Numbered from the stretch's first letter, positions 1-7,375 are shown. The stretch is DNA of 10,297 nt from Glomus cerebriforme (GCA_003550305.1 QKYT01001043.1:20645-30941); one strand, 5' to 3'. Notes: a model not told the origin generated them from the letters alone. Numbers and translations: made by a program.

Positions 1-617
1 TTCAGAATTACCAGAATTATTATTTTTTTTTTATTTGCAAAATTTTGAACACAAAGTATGATATAACATTCATTTGATATATTAGAAGTATATATTATAT
101 TCTTAATGATATAATCATTTGATATTTGTATTATGTTCATATTTTTAAACAATTTAATATTTATTTTTAGTAAATATAATAAGTTGACTAAAATTACATA
201 AATTATAAAAAAAAAATAAATAAATGTTGTATTTGAATTATTGATTTGACCTCACCCTAATCCCAGATCCACTAATAATAAACTAAAAATTAATATAATA
301 ACTATTCTGTACTGTATGTCTTCCAAAATATAAATAACTATTTGTATTTATTTATAATATATCTATTTCGTATTGATCAATTCTGATTTTTAACAATTTC
401 TTTGTTGTCCTTTATTCCACCCAAACACCTGGTTTTACATATGATATTGTACTTATCTTACACCATGTGATTGTTTATCATTAATTTACTCCTATATTTG
501 TTTACTTTGATTCATTATTATTTCTCTCTTTTGTTCATAATTCAAATTTTCCTGCATTCACTTTAGACTTTAATATACTGTAACTCTAAAGTTATAAAAT
601 TTCTTGTGAATCCCCTT

Positions 618-905
618 TTATGTTTGTTTCATCATTTTATTGTATATTGGCTTATTATTTTTGCTATGCCTTTCCATATGGTGGTTCCCTTCCATCAATT
701 CCTTAAGTTTCAGCCTTGCAACTATACTCCCCCTGGAACCCAAACACCTTGGTTTCCTTCTTCTTTCAATTCACATAGCATTCCATTTAAATTTCTACAA
801 TATTTGTTGTAAAGGAGCATTGCTAATGATGAAATATACTTTGTCCAATCCATCTTCTACAGTGAATTCTTCAGTAATTTGTCATTCAACATTATATTAT
901 TTGTT
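618..905 (-). pseudogene. Decayed gene of unknown function in left arm
   Basis: Read on the minus strand, one frame is open from an ATG at 853 to a stop at 722-724 (43 codons, including a DWTKY segment and CELKEEGNQGVWVPGGV). Its upstream continuation to about 905 is interrupted by one stop at 857-859. Immediately after the stop a second frame runs 33 codons to the stop at 618-620, with KLKELMEG and NKMMKQT. The gene is therefore broken by at least two stops and one frameshift. The same reading frames recur in the right arm at 7376-7608, where DWTK, RNLN and CELKEEGNQG are kept, so this was one ancestral protein-coding gene reading outward from the palindrome. I recognise no domain. A transposase of the repeat is possible given its place in the arm, but no catalytic motif is visible. 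Confidence 0.45.
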
Positions 906-1277
906 TTGTAAATAAAAAATTTACATCATTGTTTTATGCTCTTTTCTTTTTGGTGTTTCTTCATACCCTCTTTCTCTTTGGTGCTCTCTTTTATTTGTAT
1001 CTTGCTTACACACCATTACAAGTTAATTTTGTCGACAATAAAAAAAAAATTCCGCATTATATTCACCCTATTATACCATCTTTACACATTCTCTTCTCCT
1101 GACTTAATTTTCTTCACAGAAATTGTAGAATATTATCTGTTTCTGCCTGAGTTATTAAGCTTTATTTATGTCCATAAAAATGAATCAAAATTTCTCTTTT
1201 AAAATCATCAAATCTTCATTTCTCCAAATCTGGATGGTGTTTGTATTACATTAAAGTAGTCAATAAGTATATGGAAA

Positions 1278-1500
1278 GGGAATTCTAGTCTAAACCAAAC
1301 CAGCCAGATCTGACCGGTCTTTCCTTGCCTGATACGAAGAAGACCTCTATATACAGTATAAGGAAGAGAAGAGGTAATTTAAAGGAATTTAAAAAAAAAG
1401 TACCAAACCCGCCAGATAGAAGATACTCAACTAACTGACTGGTATTACTGGTTTCCTTGCCTGATAGAGGAAGACCTCGTATACAGTATAAGGAAGATAA
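1278..1500 (+). repeat. Core module, left copy: two tandem subunits
   Basis: The module begins with GGGAATTCTAGTCTAAACC and holds two tandem subunits of roughly 110-130 bp. Each subunit has a lead of the type ACCAAACC.GCCAGAT. Each then carries a conserved 45-bp box, at about 1322-1366 and 1452-1496, that reads TTCCTTGCCTGATA, then GAGGAAGACCTC, then TATACAGTATAAGGAAG. The box contains small palindromes (GAGG/CCTC and CCTTATAC/GTATAAGG). Positions 1271-1374 match the complement of 7124-7226 with a single one-base difference, far better than the arm sequence either side. The module is clearly richer in GC than its surroundings. Paired, palindrome-bearing boxes set in from the end of an element resemble subterminal transposase-binding sites, but that role is inference. 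Confidence 0.85.
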
Positions 1501-2149
1501 GAGAGAGTTTAAAGAGTAGGTGTTAAAAGGCAGGAAGGAAATAAACTGGAGAAGGATAATAACTAGGATTTTAAATTAAGCTCTAAGGATATTTGATTTT
1601 AATTTTCTTTAACTTGAATTATCATACTGCACAAGATGATTAGAAAAATAATATGAAAATTTGAAAAAAAGGAAGTATTTATATAATTAAAAATATTAAG
1701 ATTATAAAAATGAGTCAAAATCACCAATAATACAATAATAAATTAAGCATGATAAGTCACATCACGCAAAATTCCGATCATTCTATTAGTTCACATAAAA
1801 AAAATTACTATTGTTTGTTAATGACTCATGATTCCTTACTAATATTCATAATTCATAAATTATGCATGATTAATTGATGAAAGTGAAATCATCCAAAAAA
1901 ATTAATAAATTAATATAATTATTCATAATTTATTAATGTTAAAATATATAATATATTTGCATAAAGTAATGCCAACTGTATTGGAGACGCTATTCAGATT
2001 ATACAAAATAAATTATTCCAGTTATTCCTAAAGTGATTGCATTAGTAAGAAAGTCTATTTTTTGTGTAAACCGTAAATATGAATTATGACATGTTAGACA
2101 TGTTTTTGCACTATTATTTTTATTTTTATAAACTAATACATGATCATTT

Positions 2150-2443
2150 TTTATTAACAATTATTTACTGGTAATGGAATATGTAGATGGTGGTACCGAA
2201 GCTATTTGCATACCAGTTGGGTTGTGCTGTATTATGCTTACATAATGAAAATTGTACACCATGACTTGGTAAATATTATAATTGTATTAAATGAAAATTA
2301 GTATTGTATCAAAAAGGATTGAAGAAGCATCTAAATCACAATCAAAGTTATTTGGTGTGGTTCCTTATATTGATCCCAAAATATTAACCAACAGAAAAAT
2401 CATATTACACTTTTTAAAACTTGTTAAAATACCAAGCCACTAG
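2150..2443 (+). pseudogene. Protein-kinase C-lobe relic (Rhizophagus-type kinase)
   Basis: Three frames in turn give recognisable kinase segments. NNYLLVMEYVDGGT (from about 2156) is the hinge region. YQLGCAVLCLHNE (from 2211) is the helix before the catalytic loop. IVHHDLVNIIIV (from 2251) corresponds to the IVHRDL..NN loop, with the arginine of HRD replaced by histidine. SKRIEEASKSQSKLFGVV followed by PYIDPK (2310-2386) is the activation segment, and the frame ends at a TAG at 2441-2443. Sequence is missing after DGGT, and the DFG magnesium-binding motif expected before SKRIEE is absent. There are stops at 2244 and at 2299 in the respective frames. The protein would be a serine/threonine or tyrosine kinase-like enzyme in the intact family; this copy is dead. 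It reads inward from the left arm. Confidence 0.75.
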
Positions 2444-2962
2444 CTTATTTCATTCTTCAAAGAATCTATAAATTTAAATAAATGATTTTATTTTTAAAAA
2501 ATTTCTTATTTTGAAAATTTTTTATTTTATGAAATATAAATATTAATAAACTTTTTTCTACTATGAAAGTAAATATTTTAAAAGTAGCTTTATTATAAAA
2601 AGTTTTGCAAATTATATTCATAGTCTCGCTTCCTTTTTCCTTTTTTACAACTATTTGCATTACATGTTATTCGTCCGCCTAAATGATTAACTCATTTATT
2701 CATTTGTATAAAGTTGGATGATTGATATTTAATTTTTATAGTTTTGGCAGTTTTTGGAAGTCACTTGGTTGGGAGAGCAATTTTTTTCTTCTATTTTTAC
2801 CACATTTATACTTTTTATGATAAGTCCAAACTAAAATTTATTGTCATTAGAGAAACTATAATGAGAAATGAATGATTAATATTTTTAGTCAAATATTTAA
2901 CATGATGGTAACATTTGGCTAGGTTCATTATATGCTCAATGTAGATTAGTGAAACAAACAGA
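2444..2962. other. Gene-free AT-rich stretch
   Basis: No open frame with recognisable coding content, no splice-bounded exon and no repeat shared with the rest of the window was found on either strand. The 64-codon minus-strand frame at 2466-2660 is lysine-, isoleucine- and phenylalanine-rich, as expected by chance at this base composition. The stretch separates two kinase relics and may be their decayed downstream and upstream sequence. Confidence 0.5.
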
Positions 2963-2999
2963 AATTCAGTGGCGTAAAAAAAAATTTTTTCTCTGAATT
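2963..2999. repeat. Short inverted repeat upstream of kinase relic
   Basis: AATTCAG at 2963-2969 is complementary to CTGAATT at 2993-2999. Between them an A-run faces a T-run, so a compact hairpin can form about 20 bp before the open frame of the next kinase relic. In such AT-rich DNA this may be chance; no function is assigned. Confidence 0.35.
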
Positions 3000-3020
3000 G
3001 TTTTTCTACCTATTTTCTGA

Positions 3021-3480
3021 ATAAAAATCAACAATTACATTAATGAATTAGTATGTGTTGCAATTCAAAGAGCAGATGCATTAACAGATTATAACAATGA
3101 CTTGGATAAACAATTTGAATTTGAGCAACAAACAATTCTTGCTGATGAGTCTCTTACAAATGATGAAAAATTTGAAACAATAAGAATTATAAATAAATAT
3201 CATGATTTTGATAAAATTCTTTATAATGAAGGAAAAGAAAGAATTTGTGATAACTGTCAAGAAGAATGTTTAGCAATATGATATAATATTTATTAATCTT
3301 TTATTCTATAGAATCAATAGAAGCTATTGATTTTACTAAACTTAATATTAATCTCCAAGGTAAAAATGTTTTATTTTATTATTAATTTTTTTTTACAGAC
3401 TAAAATTATACTCGAATAATAGGAAAATTTTTTACTTTTTTTCGTACATAATTGTTTTATTTATAGAATTACCAGAATGA
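3021..3480 (+). pseudogene. Kinase relic: N-terminal region joined to C-terminal tail
   Basis: A frame open from 3021 to a TGA at 3279-3281 encodes NELVCVAIQRADALTDYN, DLDKQFEFEQQTILADESL and, further on, ILYNEGKERICDNCQEEC. I recognise this as the N-terminal non-catalytic segment of the Rhizophagus kinase family, including its paired-cysteine motif. No in-frame Met precedes it after the stop at 3018-3020, so the true start was in a lost exon or has mutated. About 30 bp later, after an acceptor-like CTATAG, the piece 3312-3359 encodes SIEAIDFTKLNINLQ, which resembles the family's far C-terminal tail. A donor-like CAAG/GTAAAA follows, and an acceptor at 3466 leads to a short final exon ending in TGA at 3478-3480; an alternative acceptor lies at 3398. 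The whole catalytic domain that should lie between the two parts is missing, so this is an internally deleted copy. Confidence 0.7.
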
Positions 3481-3825
3481 TACCCACAGTGAGTTATCAT
3501 AAGCATTTATAAGGTAAATTTCATCTATTTTTTATGTAGTATTCCTGGAATTAATAGATTGTATCATGTGACCCTCCTGAGTTAGATTTTTTTATAGTGA
3601 TTAAATCTCTCTAAATTATGCATGAAAAATTTTTTCTTTGACCTAAATCTTTTTATTATTTACAATTAGACTATATCCTTCTGAATATTTTCATGACAAT
3701 GATTTGTATACATTACAGTATTTTTATATTAATTATTCTATATCTATTATGGACTGTTTTTGATTTTTTACTTTTAATAAATTATTTTACAATTGTTATT
3801 TTCAACTTGAAATGAGTTATTTCAG
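3481..3825. other. Gene-free AT-rich stretch
   Basis: No convincing coding segment is seen. The stretch ends with a T-rich tract and a splice-acceptor-like TTTCAG at 3821-3825, directly before the open block at 3826. It could therefore be intronic sequence of a lost gene. Confidence 0.4.
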
Positions 3826-4119
3826 TTGCTTTGCAACATTCTCATTAAACTAATTAAATCAGATATTCTACATATTTTTAACATCTGTCTTCAATCTTTT
3901 AAAGCTATATTTGGAATCAAGTTCATTCAACAAATACAAAAAATAATATCATCCACAAATGAAAAATCTAGCATAAATCAAACTTACAATTCCTGCAATG
4001 GTATAATGTTAAAAACATATCTGAAGGGCACAAGATTATTTCCATATTCATCAGTAATATTACACACAAGTTATACAGTTTGCTGGAAGACATAAGTTTC
4101 GCTGGTGTTGCAAAACAAG
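3826..4119 (+). pseudogene. Exon-like open block, unrecognised
   Basis: The block is bounded by an acceptor-like TTTCAG (ending 3825) and a donor-like CAAG/GTAATA (intron would begin at 4120). One frame is open for 89 codons from 3826 to a TAA at 4093-4095. A second frame is open for about 50 codons across the distal half and reaches the donor site, ending LYSLLEDISFAGVAKQ. Neither frame spans the whole block, so a frameshift would be needed. The composition (mixed Ser, Cys, Trp, His) is less biased than random AT-rich DNA, which favours an old coding exon. No family is recognised and there is no initiator context. A chance open frame cannot be excluded. Confidence 0.3.
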
Positions 4120-4223
4120 GTAATACTCTAATTACATAGCTTTAGGCTAAGTTATAAGAATTATCGAGCTTCACTGGACTCGGTGGCTATACGAGGGTAA
4201 ATCAAGCTACTTATTATTGGGTC

Positions 4224-4290
4224 AAAGTGATATAGTATCTGTTCATTATAGACCCTATTGTTGGTATTTATATTGAAACTGTATCACTTT
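4224..4290. repeat. 67-bp inverted repeat
   Basis: AAAGTGATATAGT at 4224-4236 is complementary, with one mismatch, to ACTGTATCACTTT at 4278-4290. The stretch lies in a locally GC-richer block (about 4160-4330). No flanking direct duplication is visible, so it may be a short foldback element or a chance hairpin. It has no similarity to the element at 4355. Confidence 0.45.
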
Positions 4291-4344
4291 CCAGTGTATT
4301 TCATTAACCGCCTAGAATTCATTATTGTTAATATGATGATTTCT

Positions 4345-4354
4345 AATTAATTCT
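4345..4354. repeat. Target-site duplication, left of MITE
   Basis: AATTAATTCT is repeated exactly at 4575-4584 on the other side of the element. The shared string can be read as 13 bp (TCTAATTAATTCT) because the element's own end supplies TCT. Confidence 0.85.
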
Positions 4355-4574
4355 AGAGTTTAGAACCGGTTTCGTTTTTTGAAACCGGTTTGTATTAAAA
4401 TCGTTACCAAGATTAACTTTATTATGTTAATTCCAGCCGAAATTGGTTGATCAGTTATGTTAAACTGATCACAACTTATCATCGATTTTATAGGCTAGTC
4501 CTGGCTATATTTAAATTCGGGTCCAAACGATCAACCGGATATAAACCGGTTTTTACAAACCGGTTCTAAACTCT
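4355..4574. mobile_element. 220-bp MITE with 18-bp perfect terminal inverted repeats
   Basis: The ends AGAGTTTAGAACCGGTTT (4355-4372) and AAACCGGTTCTAAACTCT (4557-4574) are exact reverse complements. The element is flanked on both sides by AATTAATTCT (4345-4354 and 4575-4584), a perfect 10-bp target-site duplication. The interior has no coding capacity. It repeats the AACCGGTTT box several times near both ends and has an inner hairpin TGATCAGTT/AACTGATCA, so the single strand can fold extensively. A 10-bp duplication fits the 9-11 bp range typical of Mutator-like (MULE) transposases and excludes Tc1/mariner (TA). It is a bit long for hAT (8 bp), so MULE-type mobilisation is inferred. The intact ends and duplication suggest a comparatively recent insertion. 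Confidence 0.9.
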
Positions 4575-4584
4575 AATTAATTCT
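4575..4584. repeat. Target-site duplication, right of MITE
   Basis: This is the exact copy of 4345-4354, directly abutting the right inverted end. It confirms that the MITE inserted by duplicating 10 bp of host sequence. Confidence 0.85.
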
Positions 4585-4979
4585 TTTTTTTTAGTCTAAT
4601 ATATAATAGTTATTGTCATAGAATAATAGTATTTCTAGTCAATAAGATCTGAAAAATAGCCGCTGTTATATCTGTCAAAAAATCAATGTGTGCACTTTTC
4701 AATAAAAAGTATTAATTTTTATTGCCCATATTGGGTTTGTGATATTTAAAATGTTTAATGTATTTATATGATGTATTGTAAAAGTTATAAAATAATAACT
4801 ATAATAATGTAAATACAACTTTTCTCTATGTTTTGTAATGCACAATTACTGTATATTGATTTTCTTATCACATGATATAAACATATGGCATTTTATTGGA
4901 TTCTACATAGTTTAATTAATATATTAAATAGTAAATAAATAGCTTTAGTAATAAAAGTGTTTGGATTGCCAGGAATTAG

Positions 4980-4994
4980 AAGAATTTGATTATA
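4980..4994. repeat. Target-site duplication, left of retrotransposon
   Basis: AAGAATTTGATTATA here is repeated at 5678-5692. The first two As are ambiguous with the A-tail of the inserted element, leaving at least 13 bp (GAATTTGATTATA) unambiguous. Confidence 0.82.
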
Positions 4995-5677
4995 GTTTAA
5001 GAACATATAAGGAAATTAATAGAGAATCTAAAAAAGAAAAATATTCTAGTAAATGAGGTACTATGGAACGATAGAATAATAAGAATATTACTAGAAAAAT
5101 CAACGATTAAAGAAAATCAATTAATAATACATGAGTGTATTAAAGGTATATTTAACAAAAGTCTATTGGAAATTGATAATAACAAAGAAATAAGACAGGA
5201 AATGGAAAATTTAATAGAAGGAATCGCGTTAGGAACGAAAGAGAAGATGTGGAATGATAGATGTAATCACATAAATAAAATAGAAAAATACATAGATAGT
5301 AAAAAGGAAATAATAAAAAATAAAAAAGGGACTAAAAGAAAGGATAAGGAGAAAAGAACAAACTCAAGTGACACAATAGAATCGGAGGATAAATTATATA
5401 AATTGGCTAAAAATAATTTATCTAGAATCAATAAAAAGTTAGTCTAGAATGATAGCAGATAGATATATCGAAATTTTAATAACAAAACAACAAAAAGTAC
5501 AAAAAATTTGGTCTACTACATATATTTATGATCTAGAATTTAACTAATAGAGTAGAGTAGTTTAAAATAGGTTATATAGGAACTTTATATAATTACAGTA
5601 TTATATTGTATTAACAAAGGCTTAATGGTATATAAAGCTATACTAGTAAAACTGTATAATAATTAAAATAAAAAAAA
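4995..5677 (+). mobile_element. 5'-truncated non-LTR retrotransposon (LINE-type) copy
   Basis: About 683 bp are inserted between two copies of a 13-15 bp direct repeat. The 3' end is an A-rich tail (about 5661-5679), and a single long open frame fills the 5' two thirds and stops at 5447, leaving a 230-bp 3' untranslated region. This is the classic signature of target-primed reverse transcription with 5' truncation. The reverse-transcriptase domain itself is absent from the copy, so the class is inferred from the insertion hallmarks and the lysine-rich terminal protein segment. It landed inside the minus-strand relic at 4922-6109; removing it rejoins 4994 to 5693 without loss. The open frame and target duplication are still intact, so insertion is younger than decay of the kinase relics. 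Confidence 0.78.
5001..5447 (+). CDS. C-terminal fragment of retrotransposon protein (148 codons, no start)
   Basis: The frame is open from just after a TAA at 4998-5000 to the TAG at 5445-5447. It begins at the truncation point, with no start codon; the first in-frame ATG, at 5202, is internal. The product is charged and lysine-rich. Near residues 65-82 it has QEMENLIEGIALG followed by KEKMWNDRCNHINKIE. This resembles the carboxy-terminal segment after the reverse transcriptase in Rhizophagus retroelement proteins, where a W..RC motif and a basic tail are common. Residues 95-125 form a Lys/Glu/Arg-rich stretch (KKEIIKNKKGTKRKDKEKR), plausibly nucleic-acid binding or coiled coil. Without a promoter or start it should not be expressed on its own. 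Naming as a LINE ORF2 end is inference. Confidence 0.6.
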   Translation, partial: EHIRKLIENLKKKNILVNEVLWNDRIIRILLEKSTIKENQLIIHECIKGIFNKSLLEIDNNKEIRQEMENLIEGIALGTKEKMWNDRCNHINKIEKYIDSKKEIIKNKKGTKRKDKEKRTNSSDTIESEDKLYKLAKNNLSRINKKLV

Positions 5678-5692
5678 AAGAATTTGATTATA
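5678..5692. repeat. Target-site duplication, right of retrotransposon
   Basis: This copy of AAGAATTTGATTATA follows the A-rich tail directly, as expected for a LINE insertion in plus orientation. The next base differs (A at 5693, G at 4995), setting the boundary. Confidence 0.82.
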
Positions 5693-5844
5693 ACTAGGGA
5701 TGCTTTAGGCTGCATAATACCACAAAAATGATTGTATTTATAACTAGAAAATTTGATGTGTGGCAACTTCTTAATCACCATACCAAAGTATGCCACCCAA
5801 AATGGCTATACAATTTGAGTTAAAAAACAAAAATAGTGTTTGCT

Positions 5845-5864
5845 AATACTAAACAATACTAAAC
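5845..5864. repeat. 10-bp tandem duplication in exon-like segment
   Basis: AATACTAAAC occurs twice in tandem. On the minus strand it falls in the third exon-like piece. With one unit removed the frame runs on as GLLFSISKHYFCFLTQIV; with both it hits a stop, so the duplication is a disabling mutation. Confidence 0.7.
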
Positions 5865-6215
5865 AGCAAACCTAAAAGAAAGCATTAATCTTATTTAATA
5901 AATATTGTTATTAAATAATAATGTAAAAGAAAAAAAAATAATCTTACCAATTTGGTGCAGCACAGCACCGATTTCCCTTTCAAACCTAAACTGTAAAAAA
6001 AAGAAACCCATAAAAAAAGAAAAAAAAATATAATTAGTAAATTATATCACAATTGAAAAAAAAATAAAAGAAAAAAATAATAATCTTACCAATTCGACGC
6101 CTGACCATTTTGAATTAATTTATATAATTATTTAATGTTGAGTAATTATATATAATCACAAAATTTATGATGTTCAATTATAAAAAATTTTTCTCATCAA
6201 AAAATATCCTAGATT

Positions 6216-6457
6216 TTAACTATCCCATTTTGCAATGAAACCATCTAACCAAATGGTTTTACGATTGTAAGGAATCCATTCCATAACTTCCTAATAATTT
6301 TAATTGAGTATTTTGCTAAAATTATTTAATTCATTTATTGAAATCTTATTGAACCAATTTAAAATTACAATTTTGACAATAACAATCACAAATATTTGGT
6401 TTATTACATTCAAATTTTAAATTTTTTGTTCTTGTTGCTTGATTATACAGTATAATA
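6216..6457 (-). pseudogene. Protein-kinase N-terminal relic on minus strand
   Basis: Reading from about 6457 downward, one frame gives YNQATRTKNLKF followed by ECNKPNICDCYCQNCNFK, ending at a TAA at 6346-6348. It corresponds to the cysteine-rich N-terminal segment of the Rhizophagus kinases (CNKPNT..WCQNCN). The continuation has stops where Trp or Gln codons are expected, then QNTQLK. After a frame shift it gives EVMEWIPYNR and then LDGFIAKWDS (6290-6219), which matches the family's EWIPY.RF linker and the WIDGFIDKWD strand of the N-lobe. The glycine-rich ATP loop that should lie between these two parts is deleted, and nothing of the C-lobe follows. It reads inward from the right arm, mirroring the relic at 2150-2443, although the two keep different parts of the protein. 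Confidence 0.68.
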
Positions 6458-6475
6458 ATAACAATGACCTTGATA

Positions 6476-6549
6476 TGTTGTAGCCCAAATTCTATCAGAA
6501 AACGAAACTTATGATAGTTTGAGTCCCAAGTTTTGTTTGGGCTACAACA
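6476..6549. repeat. 74-bp foldback with 14-bp perfect ends
   Basis: TGTTGTAGCCCAAA (6476-6489) and TTTGGGCTACAACA (6536-6549) are exact reverse complements. Inside, CTATCA/TGATAG gives a second stem, and AAAACGAAACTT can alternatively pair with AAGTTTTGTTT, extending the outer stem. It is much richer in GC than its surroundings. No convincing direct duplication flanks it. It may be a very small MITE remnant, inserted in the 5' part of the minus-strand kinase relic. Confidence 0.7.
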
Positions 6550-6999
6550 GGTATATTTTCTTTGTAATATACAATCAAAAATAGTTATGTTTCTAATATA
6601 TTATGTGGCAAATTAAATTCCATATTTGGTTAATCAATTTCTAATTAGGCCTTTTTGATCATGCATAATTTATCAATTAGTTGCGAATTTTGAATATTAG
6701 GGAGAAATCATGAGTCATTAATAAAAAATAGAAATTTTTCATGTGAACAAATAGCAATAATTTATTATTATAATTTTGACTCATTTTTATATTCTTAATA
6801 TTTTTAATTATATAAATACCACCAAAATTCCCATATTATTTTTTAAATTATCATATTTAATATATTAAAATATCCTTAGAGTTCATTCACCTTATTTTAA
6901 AAATACATTATCAGCAAGATGGATAACTACCTAATTATTATTCTAAATTTCTCCCTTTTTAACAACTACTCCCAACTATTCCCTTTAATACTTCTTATT

Positions 7000-7219
7000 A
7001 TCTTCCTTATACTGTATATGAGGTCTTCCTCTATCAGGCAAGGAAACCAGTAATACCAGTCAGTTAGTCTATCTTCTATCTGGCGGGTTTGGTGTTTTTT
7101 TTTAAAAAAATTCCTTTGAACTTCCTCTTCTCTTCCTTATACTGTATATGAGGTCTTCTTCGTATCAGGCAAGGAAAGACCGGTCAGATCTGGCTGGTTT
7201 GGTTTAGACTAGAATTCCC
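7000..7219 (-). repeat. Core module, right copy: two tandem subunits
   Basis: The inverted counterpart of 1278-1500. Its conserved 45-bp boxes are at about 7002-7047 and 7132-7177. Positions 7124-7226 match the complement of 1271-1374 except for one base. The A/T run between subunits and the lead to the second subunit also match closely, whereas sequence on both sides shows many differences. Confidence 0.85.
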
Positions 7220-7375
7220 TTTCCATTTCCTTATATACTTATTGTCTACTTTATTTATGAGCTCATGTAATACAAACACCCAGATTGGAGAAAAGGAAGA
7301 TTTAATTATTTTAAAAGAGAAACTTTGATTCATTTTATGGACATAAACAAAACTGTATGACTCAGGTAGAAACAG

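Larger units (their letters stand above)
1..1870. repeat. Left arm of a giant inverted repeat
   Basis: This stretch is the reverse complement of 6658-8232. Matching blocks appear in the same order throughout: 43-80 with about 8150-8195, 361-450 with about 7870-7970, 620-800 with about 7555-7700, 1140-1300 with about 7205-7370, and 1680-1870 with 6658-6830. Identity looks moderate in the flanks, is very high in the core at 1271-1374, and indels are common. The left arm is about 300 bp longer; roughly 170 bp of that lies around 960-1130 and 33 bp at 719-751. Bases 1-42 still resemble the complement of 8196-8232, so the arm probably continues off the window. It could be the end of a very large inverted-repeat element or one half of an inverted segmental duplication. 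The absence of a sharp outer boundary here favours neither. Confidence 0.88.
4922..6109 (-). pseudogene. Intron-containing relic of a repeated sequence, split by a retrotransposon
   Basis: On the minus strand, splice-bounded pieces follow one another. A piece ends at 6090 with GAATTG before a GTAAGA donor at 6089. An exon at 5990-5948 (43 nt, encoding FRFEREIGAVLHQI) is bounded by TTTACAG and another ATTG/GTAAGA. A third exon starts at 5871 after CTTTTAG. The inferred introns are 99 bp (5991-6089) and 76 bp (5872-5947). The third exon reads GLLFSI and, after a 10-bp tandem duplication at 5845-5864 that shifts frame, SKHYFCFLTQIV, a stop, then PFWVAYFGMVIKKLPHIK. It continues across the retrotransposon insertion into 4979-4922. 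These phrases feel familiar from repetitive hypothetical proteins of Rhizophagus, but I cannot name a domain. It could be a transposable element rather than a host gene. Several stops show it is dead. Confidence 0.4.

Noticed and set aside
606..1202. Overlapping plus-strand open frames of 68-91 codons (606-812, 640-915, 936-1202)
   Set aside because: They are antisense to the minus-strand relic at 618-905 or lie in low-complexity T-rich DNA, are very rich in Phe, Leu and Ile, and are not preserved as frames in the right arm.
2466..2660. Minus-strand 64-codon frame
   Set aside because: Composition is dominated by Lys, Ile, Phe and Asn as expected by chance; no motif, no splice borders, no second copy.
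4160..4260. tRNA- or SINE-like segment around CTCGGTGGCTATACGAG
   Set aside because: The A-box consensus is not met, no B-box follows at the right distance and no cloverleaf can be folded by eye.
1271..7226. Reading the core modules as long terminal repeats of a retrotransposon
   Set aside because: The two arm copies are inverted, not direct, and no TG..CA ends, primer-binding site or polypurine tract were found.
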